Shown here in pieces: positions 1 through 5,083 of a stretch of 5,210 nt of DNA (the stretch's first letter is position 1; the number at the start of each line of letters is the position of its first letter). The notes beneath the pieces are model-generated. The model saw only the letters and a program-made list of their open reading frames with translations, searched no databases and was not told the origin of the DNA. The position numbers and the translations under genes were made by a program. Source of the stretch: Candidatus Sungbacteria bacterium RIFCSPHIGHO2_02_FULL_52_23 (GTDB lineage: Bacteria; Patescibacteriota; Minisyncoccia; Sungbacterales; HO2-52-23); the NCBI GenBank assembly GCA_001820655.1, contig MHQM01000031.1, positions 1 to 5,210 of the forward strand, read 5' to 3'.

Positions 1-1
1 C

Positions 2-1069
2 GGGAAGCTGACGACCGGAGGCAGTGTCGGCATCGGGACGACGGGGCCGGGAGGAAAACTTGATGTGAGTGGCGGATATGCCTCGTCGCCAGGAACCGGA
101 GCGCGAACAACAGCTCTTAAGATATCGGCAAACGGCAACACTCCGGACGCAGCACAGATATTTTGGGGTGACAATACCGGATGGAAGCTTCACTTCGGCA
201 CAGTGGATTCCGGAGGAGTATTTCAACCGCGCATGAGTATAGTTGATACCGGCAGTGTTGGCATTGGGACGAAGACGCCACAAAGAAAGCTTGATCTCTC
301 CAACGCGGGACAACTGACCTTCGGCAACGATGTCGTTACCAATTCAACGAACGGCATTTACTGGCATGCGGGTAGCACCTACTCCATTGCCCGTACCGCA
401 GGTACGTGGACGGCGCCGACATATCAGCAGTTGCTCATGCAATTTGCGACCGGAATTGTCATTGACGGCGGAAGCGCCTATGCAAAAAGCGGGACGATAC
501 TTCAGCCAAACGGCGGCAACGTCGGCATCGGGGCGACGAGTCCCCGTGCGAAGTTAGACGTCAACGGGCAGATAATCGGCGGATTTGGCGCGGCTACCAC
601 AGCCGGGATATTGAACTGGAATGACGCCACGAATGCTCGGCCGGGGAGCGGATACACGCTCCTTTTGGGTACGGCCACAAATGGTCCCGGTCCGACCGGA
701 TACTACCACCCGTTCAGCTTTGAATACAGCACCAAGACCGGAGCCGGAAATCTGACGCAGTTTGCCATCCCCTATGCAGTCGGATCCGGACTGGATACGG
801 GCATCTACTTCCGGGGGCGATACTCCGGCGTATGGAGTTCATGGCGCAAAATCTTGTCCGAGAACGCAAATGGCAACGTCGGCATCGGGACGACGGCGCC
901 GACGGCAAAATTGGATATAAATGGCGATAAAATCCGCATTGAAATCCAAAAAACTCCCGCAAGCTCAACTGCTCCCTGCAGTAAGGGAGAGATTGCATGG
1001 GATGCAAACGCTATCTATGTCTGTGTCGCGACAAATACGTGGAAAAAAGCTGCGCTCGGGGCTTTCTAG
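2..1069 (+). CDS. Fibre/adhesin-like surface protein with VGIGT repeats (3' part, 5' end outside window)
   Basis: The reading frame is open from the window edge to TAG at 1067-1069, so this is the last 355 codons of a longer gene; the GTG at 65 is internal to a repeat and is not taken as a start. Four copies of a (G/N)(S/N)VGIG(T/A)...P...KLD(V/L/I) motif (at 20, 251, 515 and 872) separate glycine/threonine-rich beta-type segments. Between repeats 3 and 4 is a segment resembling a pyocin-knob/tail-fibre domain, ending IYFRGRYSGVWSSWRKIL. The last ~35 residues form a module with two cysteines (APCSKGEIAWD and YVCVATNTWKKAAL). Such architectures are known in phage tail fibres and in large secreted or cell-surface proteins of Parcubacteria; a role in attachment or binding is inferred. 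The N-terminus, where a signal peptide or anchor would be, is not visible. No phage structural genes lie nearby, so a cellular surface protein is as likely as a prophage fibre. Confidence 0.75.
   Translation, partial: GKLTTGGSVGIGTTGPGGKLDVSGGYASSPGTGARTTALKISANGNTPDAAQIFWGDNTGWKLHFGTVDSGGVFQPRMSIVDTGSVGIGTKTPQRKLDLSNAGQLTFGNDVVTNSTNGIYWHAGSTYSIARTAGTWTAPTYQQLLMQFATGIVIDGGSAYAKSGTILQPNGGNVGIGATSPRAKLDVNGQIIGGFGAATTAGILNWNDATNARPGSGYTLLLGTATNGPGPTGYYHPFSFEYSTKTGAGNLTQFAIPYAVGSGLDTGIYFRGRYSGVWSSWRKILSENANGNVGIGTTAPTAKLDINGDKIRIEIQKTPASSTAPCSKGEIAWDANAIYVCVATNTWKKAALGAF
20..919 (+). repeat. Four dispersed VGIGT-KLDV protein repeats (16 residues each)
   Basis: In-frame copies lie at 20-67 (GSVGIGTTGPGGKLDV), 251-298 (GSVGIGTKTPQRKLDL), 515-562 (GNVGIGATSPRAKLDV) and 872-919 (GNVGIGTTAPTAKLDI). 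Start-to-start spacing grows from 231 to 264 to 357 nt, always a multiple of three. DNA is also conserved: 26-49 and 878-901 match at 23 of 24 bases, and 515-532 equals 872-889 over 18 bases. The repeats probably mark boundaries between modular beta-rich fibre segments. Confidence 0.85.
575..856 (+). other. Pyocin-knob-like domain within the fibre protein
   Basis: The segment between repeats 3 and 4 follows the pattern of pyocin-knob/tail-fibre modules: a GYTLLLGT strand, then GPTGYYHPFSFEYS, then a glutamine-containing hydrophobic strand (TQFAIPYAVG), and the characteristic ending IYFRGR...WSSWRKIL (tryptophans at 833-835 and 842-844). In phage fibres and pyocins such modules sit near the receptor-binding end. 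The assignment rests on the motif pattern alone and the boundaries are approximate. Confidence 0.5.
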
Positions 1070-1825
1070 TCAGTTCTTTACCGCAGGAATTCTGGCGGAA
1101 GTATGATTTTTCCAGCCGCGGCGGTAGAGGAAGTTTTTGCTGACGAGCTTGGCGCCCGGCAGTGCCATTTCGCGGACGAACTTTTTGGGGTGCGTGACGT
1201 TTGCGATCTTGTGCTGTCTGATTGCGTCAAAGAGAGACGGGATGCTCTTCTCCTCGGCATTGACTAGCGCGTAGTCGGTATGGAGATTGTCAAACGTATG
1301 CGCGTCTGACGTGACGATCATGGGGAGATGGTGCTGTACCGCGACATATGCGGCTCTTTTGTTGCGGTTGAAACGGGGCGAATGAAACCACGTATGCTCA
1401 ATTGCGTCCACGAGATGAATGTGCCTCTCAAGGAATTTTTTGAGCGAGAAATTGCCGTAGGAGAAAGGGTGTGGCGCGAGGACAAAGGATGCGGGGTGTG
1501 CTATGCGATAATCATGCAGATCGGCAAATGTCCGCACGTGCTCGGCATCTTTGTCGCAGTTGAGAATGATGAGATGGCGGCCTCTCCTGCCGGTACTGCC
1601 GTCGGCTTCGTGCATATCAAGCTCAATGCCGGGTATCAAAAGGATGCCGCGTTCTGCGGCATAGTCGGCGTATTCCGGAGTCCATGCGGCTTTTTGATGG
1701 CAGGTGAGTGCTAACGCGTCAAAGCCGTGAGTGGCGGCGCGATCAATGCCCTCGCTGGTCGTGTAGGGTACGAAGTCGCGCGGGTCGTCTCCGGTATGAA
1801 AGTGCAGATTTGTTTTCAGATGCAT
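1070..1825 (-). CDS. PHP-domain metal-dependent phosphoesterase
   Basis: A complete 251-residue protein whose metal ligands typical of PHP (polymerase and histidinol phosphatase) domains can be read in order: H8 and H10 in NLHFHTGDD, H43 in LTCHQ, E68 in IPGIELD, H84 in RHLIILN, H119 in LAPHPF, and D174/H176 in TSDAHTFDN. These build a distorted TIM-barrel with a multinuclear metal site that hydrolyses phosphoesters; the substrate cannot be told from sequence. The length fits stand-alone PHP proteins (about 220-290 aa). No signal peptide is apparent, so it is probably cytoplasmic. ATG at 1823-1825 is preceded by a purine-rich AGAAGAAAAAG stretch, a weak ribosome site. The gene converges on the fibre gene with zero bases between stop codons, and is divergent from the NYN-like gene across an AT-rich spacer. 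Not an operon member here. Confidence 0.85.
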   Translation of the reverse strand: MHLKTNLHFHTGDDPRDFVPYTTSEGIDRAATHGFDALALTCHQKAAWTPEYADYAAERGILLIPGIELDMHEADGSTGRRGRHLIILNCDKDAEHVRTFADLHDYRIAHPASFVLAPHPFSYGNFSLKKFLERHIHLVDAIEHTWFHSPRFNRNKRAAYVAVQHHLPMIVTSDAHTFDNLHTDYALVNAEEKSIPSLFDAIRQHKIANVTHPKKFVREMALPGAKLVSKNFLYRRGWKNHTSARIPAVKN

Positions 1826-1873
1826 CTTTTTCTTCTGCTTGTGCCGAATGTAACGTCTACTCGGCGCACGAAG

Positions 1874-1900
1874 TTTCTAATATTTTTTAGAAAATGTCAA
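1874..1900 (-). promoter_or_regulatory. Candidate promoter of the PHP gene
   Basis: On the - strand a perfect TTGACA -35 box (1895-1900) is followed after 15 bp by TAGAAA (1874-1879), a 4/6 match to -10. The spacer is shorter than the optimum of 17 bp, which lowers confidence. The -10 candidate overlaps the left arm of a short inverted repeat (TTTCTAA 1874-1880, TTAGAAA 1887-1893) that could be an operator or chance in AT-rich DNA. Transcription would begin about 40-50 nt ahead of the ATG. Confidence 0.35.
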
Positions 1901-1927
1901 ATTTCGCGTTTATTTTATGGGAATATA

Positions 1928-1956
1928 TTTACATATATCTGCTTTTGTGCTTTAGT
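1928..1956 (+). promoter_or_regulatory. Candidate promoter of the NYN-like gene
   Basis: TTTACA (1928-1933, 5/6 to -35) lies 17 bp before TTTAGT (1951-1956, 4/6 to -10), in the AT-rich divergent spacer. An offset alternative -10, TAGTAT at 1953-1958, would need a 19-bp spacer. Either gives a leader of roughly 40 nt before the chosen TTG start. A weak match, supported mainly by position. Confidence 0.3.
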
Positions 1957-1993
1957 ATCAAAACGGTAATGAGCGGTACTTTTACATTTGCAT

Positions 1994-1999
1994 GAGGAG
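1994..1999 (+). promoter_or_regulatory. Ribosome-binding site deciding a TTG start
   Basis: GAGGAG at 1994-1999 is the only strong Shine-Dalgarno match here and sits 6 nt before TTG at 2006. The other in-frame candidates, TTG at 1988 (upstream of this site) and ATG at 2030, have no comparable site at the right distance. Confidence 0.6.
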
Positions 2000-2005
2000 T
2001 CCTAT

Positions 2006-2905
2006 TTGGAAAAGCTCCCTGATCTAAAGATGGTAAGCGTCATCGTGGATGCCGGATCCTTTCATAATCAAATGCGGATTCTTGAGATCGGCACGGCAAA
2101 TCTCAAGAATCTCCTGGAGGTGATACGCGAAGGAGTCGCGACAGAATTGAAATGCCCTGCGGCTATCAGGTTTGCAAAATATGTGACGGCCGCAGAGCAC
2201 CCACAGCGCTTTGAAAAGTATATCAAGGCTGATGGGTTTGATATGATTCCTACGAATCCGCATATCAAGGATAGCGACGACGCGGAGGTGAATAGGCTCA
2301 TTATTGAGACTAATCCGGCCCATGTGGCCGCTCTCGTGGTAGTCACGACAGATCTTCTGGACTTCGTGAGAAGTCTTGAGCGCAAAAGGGCGCAGGATAT
2401 CCGTATCTTTGTCGCGGCGATAACGAGTCGTGAGCCCGGGGGTGGGTACCCTCTTTCGGAGCACTCCCGCAGAGTAATCCGAGAAAATGGGTACGTATTT
2501 ATTGATCTTGAGACACATAAGGAGGCGTTGTTTATCAGCAAGTGGGTGGACAGGAAAAACGTACCGATAGCCGAAGCGGTGTCCGTATCTGTATCTGAAC
2601 AGGTATCCGAACCTGCCGGCGACATGCAGAGGATCGGCGTTGTCGTGCCGCTCGGAGAAAATCAGGAAGTGCCGTTTGATTTCATGACAGCGTTTGCCGC
2701 GTGCATGAAGAAAAATCATGCACAGATCGTAAGCGTTGCCATAGATGCCAAACAAGCACGCATCGTCATGGACATAAAGCGCGGCTCTGCAAGCCTACAG
2801 AGTGTTTTTATGACCATGGGGAACTTCTTGATACGATACAGCCTGAAGGATTTCCGTCTGGAGGGCGGAAATCAGATACAAGTACAGGCGAAAATCTCCG
2901 CCTGA
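2006..2905 (+). CDS. Putative NYN/LabA-like (PIN-fold) protein with unrecognised C-terminal domain
   Basis: A 299-residue product from TTG 2006 (ATG 2030 or TTG 1988 are alternatives). Residues ~9-175 follow the layout of NYN (DUF88/LabA-like) domains: a first strand ending in an Asp (VSVIVDAGSF, D15), an acidic stretch KDSDDAEVNR (D91, D92, E94), a hydrophobic strand ending ALVVVTTDLLDF (D116, D119), a next strand DIRIFVAA, and a final HSRRVIRENGYVFIDLE. NYN domains are metal-dependent nucleases related to PIN and FLAP nucleases, so an RNA-processing role is possible. However, the usual DG.N signature reads DAGSF, without the conserved Asn, so activity may be altered or lost. A Val/Ser-rich linker (about residues 190-205, coded by imperfect 12-nt tandem repeats at 2591-2614) leads to a C-terminal alpha/beta region of about 90 residues that I do not recognise. 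No signal peptide or membrane segment. Transcribed alone: a divergent gene upstream, a strong terminator downstream. Confidence 0.55.
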   Translation: MEKLPDLKMVSVIVDAGSFHNQMRILEIGTANLKNLLEVIREGVATELKCPAAIRFAKYVTAAEHPQRFEKYIKADGFDMIPTNPHIKDSDDAEVNRLIIETNPAHVAALVVVTTDLLDFVRSLERKRAQDIRIFVAAITSREPGGGYPLSEHSRRVIRENGYVFIDLETHKEALFISKWVDRKNVPIAEAVSVSVSEQVSEPAGDMQRIGVVVPLGENQEVPFDFMTAFAACMKKNHAQIVSVAIDAKQARIVMDIKRGSASLQSVFMTMGNFLIRYSLKDFRLEGGNQIQVQAKISA

Positions 2906-2911
2906 CAAAAT

Positions 2912-2951
2912 ATTGCCCGCAGAGCTTCGGTTCTGCGGGCAATCTGTTTTT
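2912..2951 (+). terminator. Rho-independent terminator with cUUCGg tetraloop
   Basis: A 14-bp stem pairs 2912-2925 with 2930-2943 (all Watson-Crick except one G-U next to the closing pair) around a TTCG loop closed by C-G, the exceptionally stable UUCG tetraloop. It is followed by CTG and TTTTT (2947-2951). It starts 6 nt after the NYN-like stop codon and separates that gene from aspS. Confidence 0.93.
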
Positions 2952-2995
2952 GTATCACGAAATCCGGCGGTTTGAAATTTGGTACGCCATAGCGT

Positions 2996-2999
2996 AGGA
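2996..2999 (+). promoter_or_regulatory. Shine-Dalgarno of aspS
   Basis: AGGA at 2996-2999 lies 9 nt before ATG 3009 and supports that start over the in-frame TTG at 2979, which would add ten residues (MVRHSVGWTR) not expected in the family. A TTGAAA (2972-2977) and TAGGAT (2995-3000) pair spaced by 17 bp could be a promoter giving an almost leaderless mRNA, but the TAGGAT overlaps this site, so both readings cannot serve the same transcript. Confidence 0.5.
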
Positions 3000-3008
3000 T
3001 GGACGCGT

Positions 3009-4322
3009 ATGAGGACACTGACCAAAGACATAGCGGCGGAGGCTGGCAAGCAAATCACTGTTGCCGGTTTTGTCCAGGTTATCAGAGATCAGGGGAGCAT
3101 CAAGTTTCTCATCCTGCGCGATGTTTCCGGCACGGTGCAGATCGTCATTACCAAAGATAAAAAAGAGGCGCTTGCGACAGCCGCGCAATTGAGCACCGAA
3201 TCAGTTGTTGAAATCACTGGTCTTGCTAAGGCAGAAAAACAGGCCCCGGGCGGTTTTGAAGTTGCGGCGGATACGATTACTATTTTATCTTTGGCGGATC
3301 CCGAACTGCCGATTCCGGTAGTGGAAAAAGGGGATCAGGAGGAAACTGATCAGGCAATCCGGCTTGACTGGCGATGGATTGACTTGCGCAAGCCCAAGCA
3401 CGCGCTTGTCTTCAAAGTGTGGACGGTGATGGAGGCGGCATTTCGCGAATATTGGGTTTCGCATGGGTATACGGAGATTCACTCACCGAAACTGATCGCG
3501 ACGCCGAGCGAGTCGGGCTCCGAAGTATTTGAAGTGAAATATTTTGATCGCAAAGCGTATCTTGCGCAGTCCCCGCAGTTTTATAAGCAGATGGCAATGG
3601 CCGCGGGATTTGAAAAAGTATTTGAAGTGGGGCCGGTGTTTCGCGCCGAGCCGTCATTTACTTCGCGCCATGCGACCGAGTTTACCGGATACGACATGGA
3701 GATCTCCTACATACAGTCGCATGAAGATGTGATGCAGGAGGAGGAGCGCGTGATCCAGTATGCCGTACAAAAGGTAAAAGACGCGTATCAGAAGGAAATC
3801 AGGGAGCTGTTGGGAAGGGATATCCCTGTGCCTTCCATCCCGTTTCCGCGCGTGTCCATGCGCGAGGCAAAAGAAATCTTGAAGGGCATGGGTGTTGCAA
3901 GCGAGAAAGAAGGGGATCTCTCGCCCGAAGAGGAGCGGAAGATATGCGAGTACTTTTTAGAAAAAGAGGGACATGAGTTTGTCTTCGTTACGGAATATCC
4001 TATAGGGGTGCGGCCGTTTTATCATATGCGCGACCCGGAAAATCCCGCTGTCACCAAAAGCTTTGATCTTTTGTGGAACGGTCTTGAGGTGACCACAGGC
4101 GCCCAGCGCGAGCACCGCATAGACGCGCTGGTAGCACAGGCAAAAGAAAAAGGCATGCGTATTGAGTCCATACAGTTTTACCTCAATTTTTTCCGATACG
4201 GATGCCCCCCGCACGGCGGATTCGGCATGGGACCGAATCGCATGCTGATGAAGCTCCTCAATATTGAAAACGTGCGCGACGTGAGTTTTCTGTATCGGGG
4301 CGTCAAGCGCCTGGAACCATAG
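3009..4322 (+). CDS. aspS: Aspartyl-tRNA synthetase, archaeal/eukaryotic type, probably non-discriminating
   Basis: A complete 437-residue class IIb aminoacyl-tRNA synthetase that charges tRNA with aspartate in the cytoplasm. Its length fits the archaeal type (about 430-440 aa); typical bacterial AspRS is near 580-600 aa and carries an inserted GAD domain, absent here. Residues ~16-100 are the anticodon-binding OB fold (ITVAGFVQVIRDQGSIKFLI...). The catalytic domain shows YLAQSPQFYKQM (184-195), motif 2 FEVGPVFRAE (205-214) with R212 and E214, the TGAQREHR stretch (363-370), and motif 3 GFGMGPNRM with R411, ending VKRLEP. The position that is Lys85 in the discriminating Thermococcus enzyme appears to be Pro80 here (QAPGGFEV), as in enzymes that also charge tRNA-Asn; the Trp26/His26 position is Gln23. 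If so, Asp-tRNA-Asn would need GatCAB amidation. ATG 3009 is chosen for its Shine-Dalgarno. Flanked by a terminator upstream and a palindrome downstream; likely monocistronic. Confidence 0.95.
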   Translation: MRTLTKDIAAEAGKQITVAGFVQVIRDQGSIKFLILRDVSGTVQIVITKDKKEALATAAQLSTESVVEITGLAKAEKQAPGGFEVAADTITILSLADPELPIPVVEKGDQEETDQAIRLDWRWIDLRKPKHALVFKVWTVMEAAFREYWVSHGYTEIHSPKLIATPSESGSEVFEVKYFDRKAYLAQSPQFYKQMAMAAGFEKVFEVGPVFRAEPSFTSRHATEFTGYDMEISYIQSHEDVMQEEERVIQYAVQKVKDAYQKEIRELLGRDIPVPSIPFPRVSMREAKEILKGMGVASEKEGDLSPEEERKICEYFLEKEGHEFVFVTEYPIGVRPFYHMRDPENPAVTKSFDLLWNGLEVTTGAQREHRIDALVAQAKEKGMRIESIQFYLNFFRYGCPPHGGFGMGPNRMLMKLLNIENVRDVSFLYRGVKRLEP

Positions 4323-4357
4323 CGACCGGATACTATTGTCAGTAGCGCATATAAATC

Positions 4358-4399
4358 AGATTTGGGTTATAATTACGATCGTAGGTATAACCCGAATCT
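4358..4399 (+). promoter_or_regulatory. 42-bp imperfect palindrome containing the -10 box of the wHTH/Cas2-like gene
   Basis: Centred between 4378 and 4379, 18 of 21 base pairs match; in RNA two of the three others would be G-U pairs (4363/4394 and 4373/4384), leaving one A-G (4372/4385). The core at 4368-4389 reads TATA, AT, TACGATCGTA, GG, TATA. A consensus TATAAT (4368-4373) lies in the left arm, so transcription would start near 4380, about 37 nt before ATG 4417. No good -35 at 16-18 bp is seen. A protein on this dyad would cover both -10 and start site, the expected place for a repressor. It starts 35 nt after aspS and might also help end that transcript, though no T-tract follows (an A-rich run does). 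Confidence 0.8.
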
Positions 4400-4416
4400 A
4401 AAAGAAAAAATATCAT

Positions 4417-4971
4417 ATGCCACGTGGAGCAGGTTCGGTACAAAGAAAGATAATGCTTCTTTTGATGGGTGGTGTGGCGCTTGGTCTTTCGCGTTCGCCA
4501 AGAAGGTATTTCCGTATTTTGGGCGTCATCGGCAAAGAGTGGCGTGCCATTAATAAGGATTCTTTGCATACGGCGATCAAGGCGCTTTATACGTCGCGTC
4601 TTATTGACGAACAGATACATGAAGACGGTTCAGTGACTTTGATGCTTTCCGAAGAGGGGAAACGGCGGGCGCTTCGTTTTACTCTTGAGGAGATGAAGAT
4701 CAAAAAGCCGAAGGCATGGGATGGGAAGTGGCGTGTGATTATATTTGATGTGCCGGAGCGAAAACGAAAAGCGCGTGATGCGCTTCGTGGCCATCTGCGG
4801 CAGATGGATTTTTATGAATTGCAAAAGAGCGTTTTTGTCCATCCGTATCCATGCGGGGATGAGATTGACTTTATAACGGAATTATTTGAGATGCGTCCTT
4901 ATGTTCGGCAGATTATGGCAGAGGCGATTGATAACGAACTGCATTTGAAAAAGCTCTTTCATCTTCTCTGA
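4417..4971 (+). CDS. wHTH transcriptional regulator with PaaX/Cas2-like C-terminal domain
   Basis: A 184-residue basic protein. Residues 11-35 (KIMLLLMGGVALGLSRSPRRYFRIL) and the helices and wing that follow to ~88 (NKDSLHTAIKALYTSRLIDEQ, then a DGSVTLMLSEEGK beta wing) look like a winged helix-turn-helix. Residues ~101-145 (GKWRVIIFDVPERKRKARD... then QKSVFVHPYPC) match the ferredoxin-like fold shared by the C-terminal region of PaaX regulators and Cas2: a strand ending in D111, an arginine/lysine-rich helix, then a QKSVFVHPYP strand in place of the Cas2 Q.SV.E strand. Automatic pipelines often call such proteins Cas2, but no cas genes or CRISPR repeats are present, so a DNA-binding regulator is more likely. 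ATG 4417 has only a weak AAAGAAA site; the leader would be short. It is bracketed by two palindromes with a shared core, suggesting autoregulation. Ligand and targets are unknown. Confidence 0.8.
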   Translation: MPRGAGSVQRKIMLLLMGGVALGLSRSPRRYFRILGVIGKEWRAINKDSLHTAIKALYTSRLIDEQIHEDGSVTLMLSEEGKRRALRFTLEEMKIKKPKAWDGKWRVIIFDVPERKRKARDALRGHLRQMDFYELQKSVFVHPYPCGDEIDFITELFEMRPYVRQIMAEAIDNELHLKKLFHLL

Positions 4972-4985
4972 TGCTGACTTGTTCA

Positions 4986-5025
4986 AAATCTTGCTATACT
5001 TACGATCGTAAGTATAGCAAGATTT
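4986..5025 (+). promoter_or_regulatory. 40-bp perfect palindrome with extended -10 promoter upstream of scpA
   Basis: The two 20-nt arms (4986-5005 and 5006-5025) are exact reverse complements with no spacer. The core at 4995-5016 reads TATA, CT, TACGATCGTA, AG, TATA and matches the palindrome at 4358-4399 at 20 of 22 bases. An extended -10, TGCTATACT (4992-5000), points toward scpA with a predicted start near 5007 and a leader of about 77 nt. CTGACT (4974-4979), 15 bp upstream, is the best -35. By symmetry an identical extended -10 points left. It starts 14 nt after the wHTH/Cas2-like stop codon and could form a 20-bp hairpin, but lacks a T-tract. Confidence 0.85.
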
Positions 5026-5083
5026 GAGTCCAGAGCAGGGGGCGGGAATTGGATGTTTTTTGTTTGTGGGATATAGTGGGATC

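Noticed and set aside
1046..1065. Possible terminator hairpin AAAGC...GCTTT at the end of the fibre gene
   Set aside because: Only 5 bp of AT-rich stem with a 10-nt loop; too weak.
65..1069. Fibre gene starting at GTG 65
   Set aside because: The frame is open to the window edge, and the upstream residues form the first half of a VGIGT-KLDV repeat, so GTG 65 is an internal valine codon.
1328..1714. + strand ORF of 128 codons opposite the PHP gene
   Set aside because: The - strand frame has all PHP metal-binding motifs; the + strand product has no recognisable features and is a shadow ORF.
2701..2723. Perfect 8-bp inverted repeat GTGCATGA / TCATGCAC with a 7-nt A-rich loop
   Set aside because: It lies inside the NYN-like coding region and is explained by the codons; no neighbouring regulatory context or second copy.
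2725..2733. GATCGTAAG half-site resembling the palindrome core
   Set aside because: Only one 9-base half is present, within coding sequence and with no mirrored half; likely chance.
4336..4355. TTGTCA (4336-4341) and TATAAA (4350-4355) as promoter elements for the wHTH/Cas2-like gene
   Set aside because: TTGTCA lies 26 bp from the TATAAT and only 8 bp from TATAAA, and TATAAA has no -35 at a proper distance.
4417..4971. CRISPR-associated Cas2
   Set aside because: The resemblance is limited to the ferredoxin-like C-terminal part; an N-terminal wHTH is fused, and no CRISPR repeats or other cas genes are in the window.
4986..5025. Classical Rho-independent terminator for the wHTH/Cas2-like gene
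   Set aside because: The stem is AT-rich rather than GC-rich and is followed by GAGTCCAG, with no run of T. The shared core with the upstream palindrome fits an operator better.
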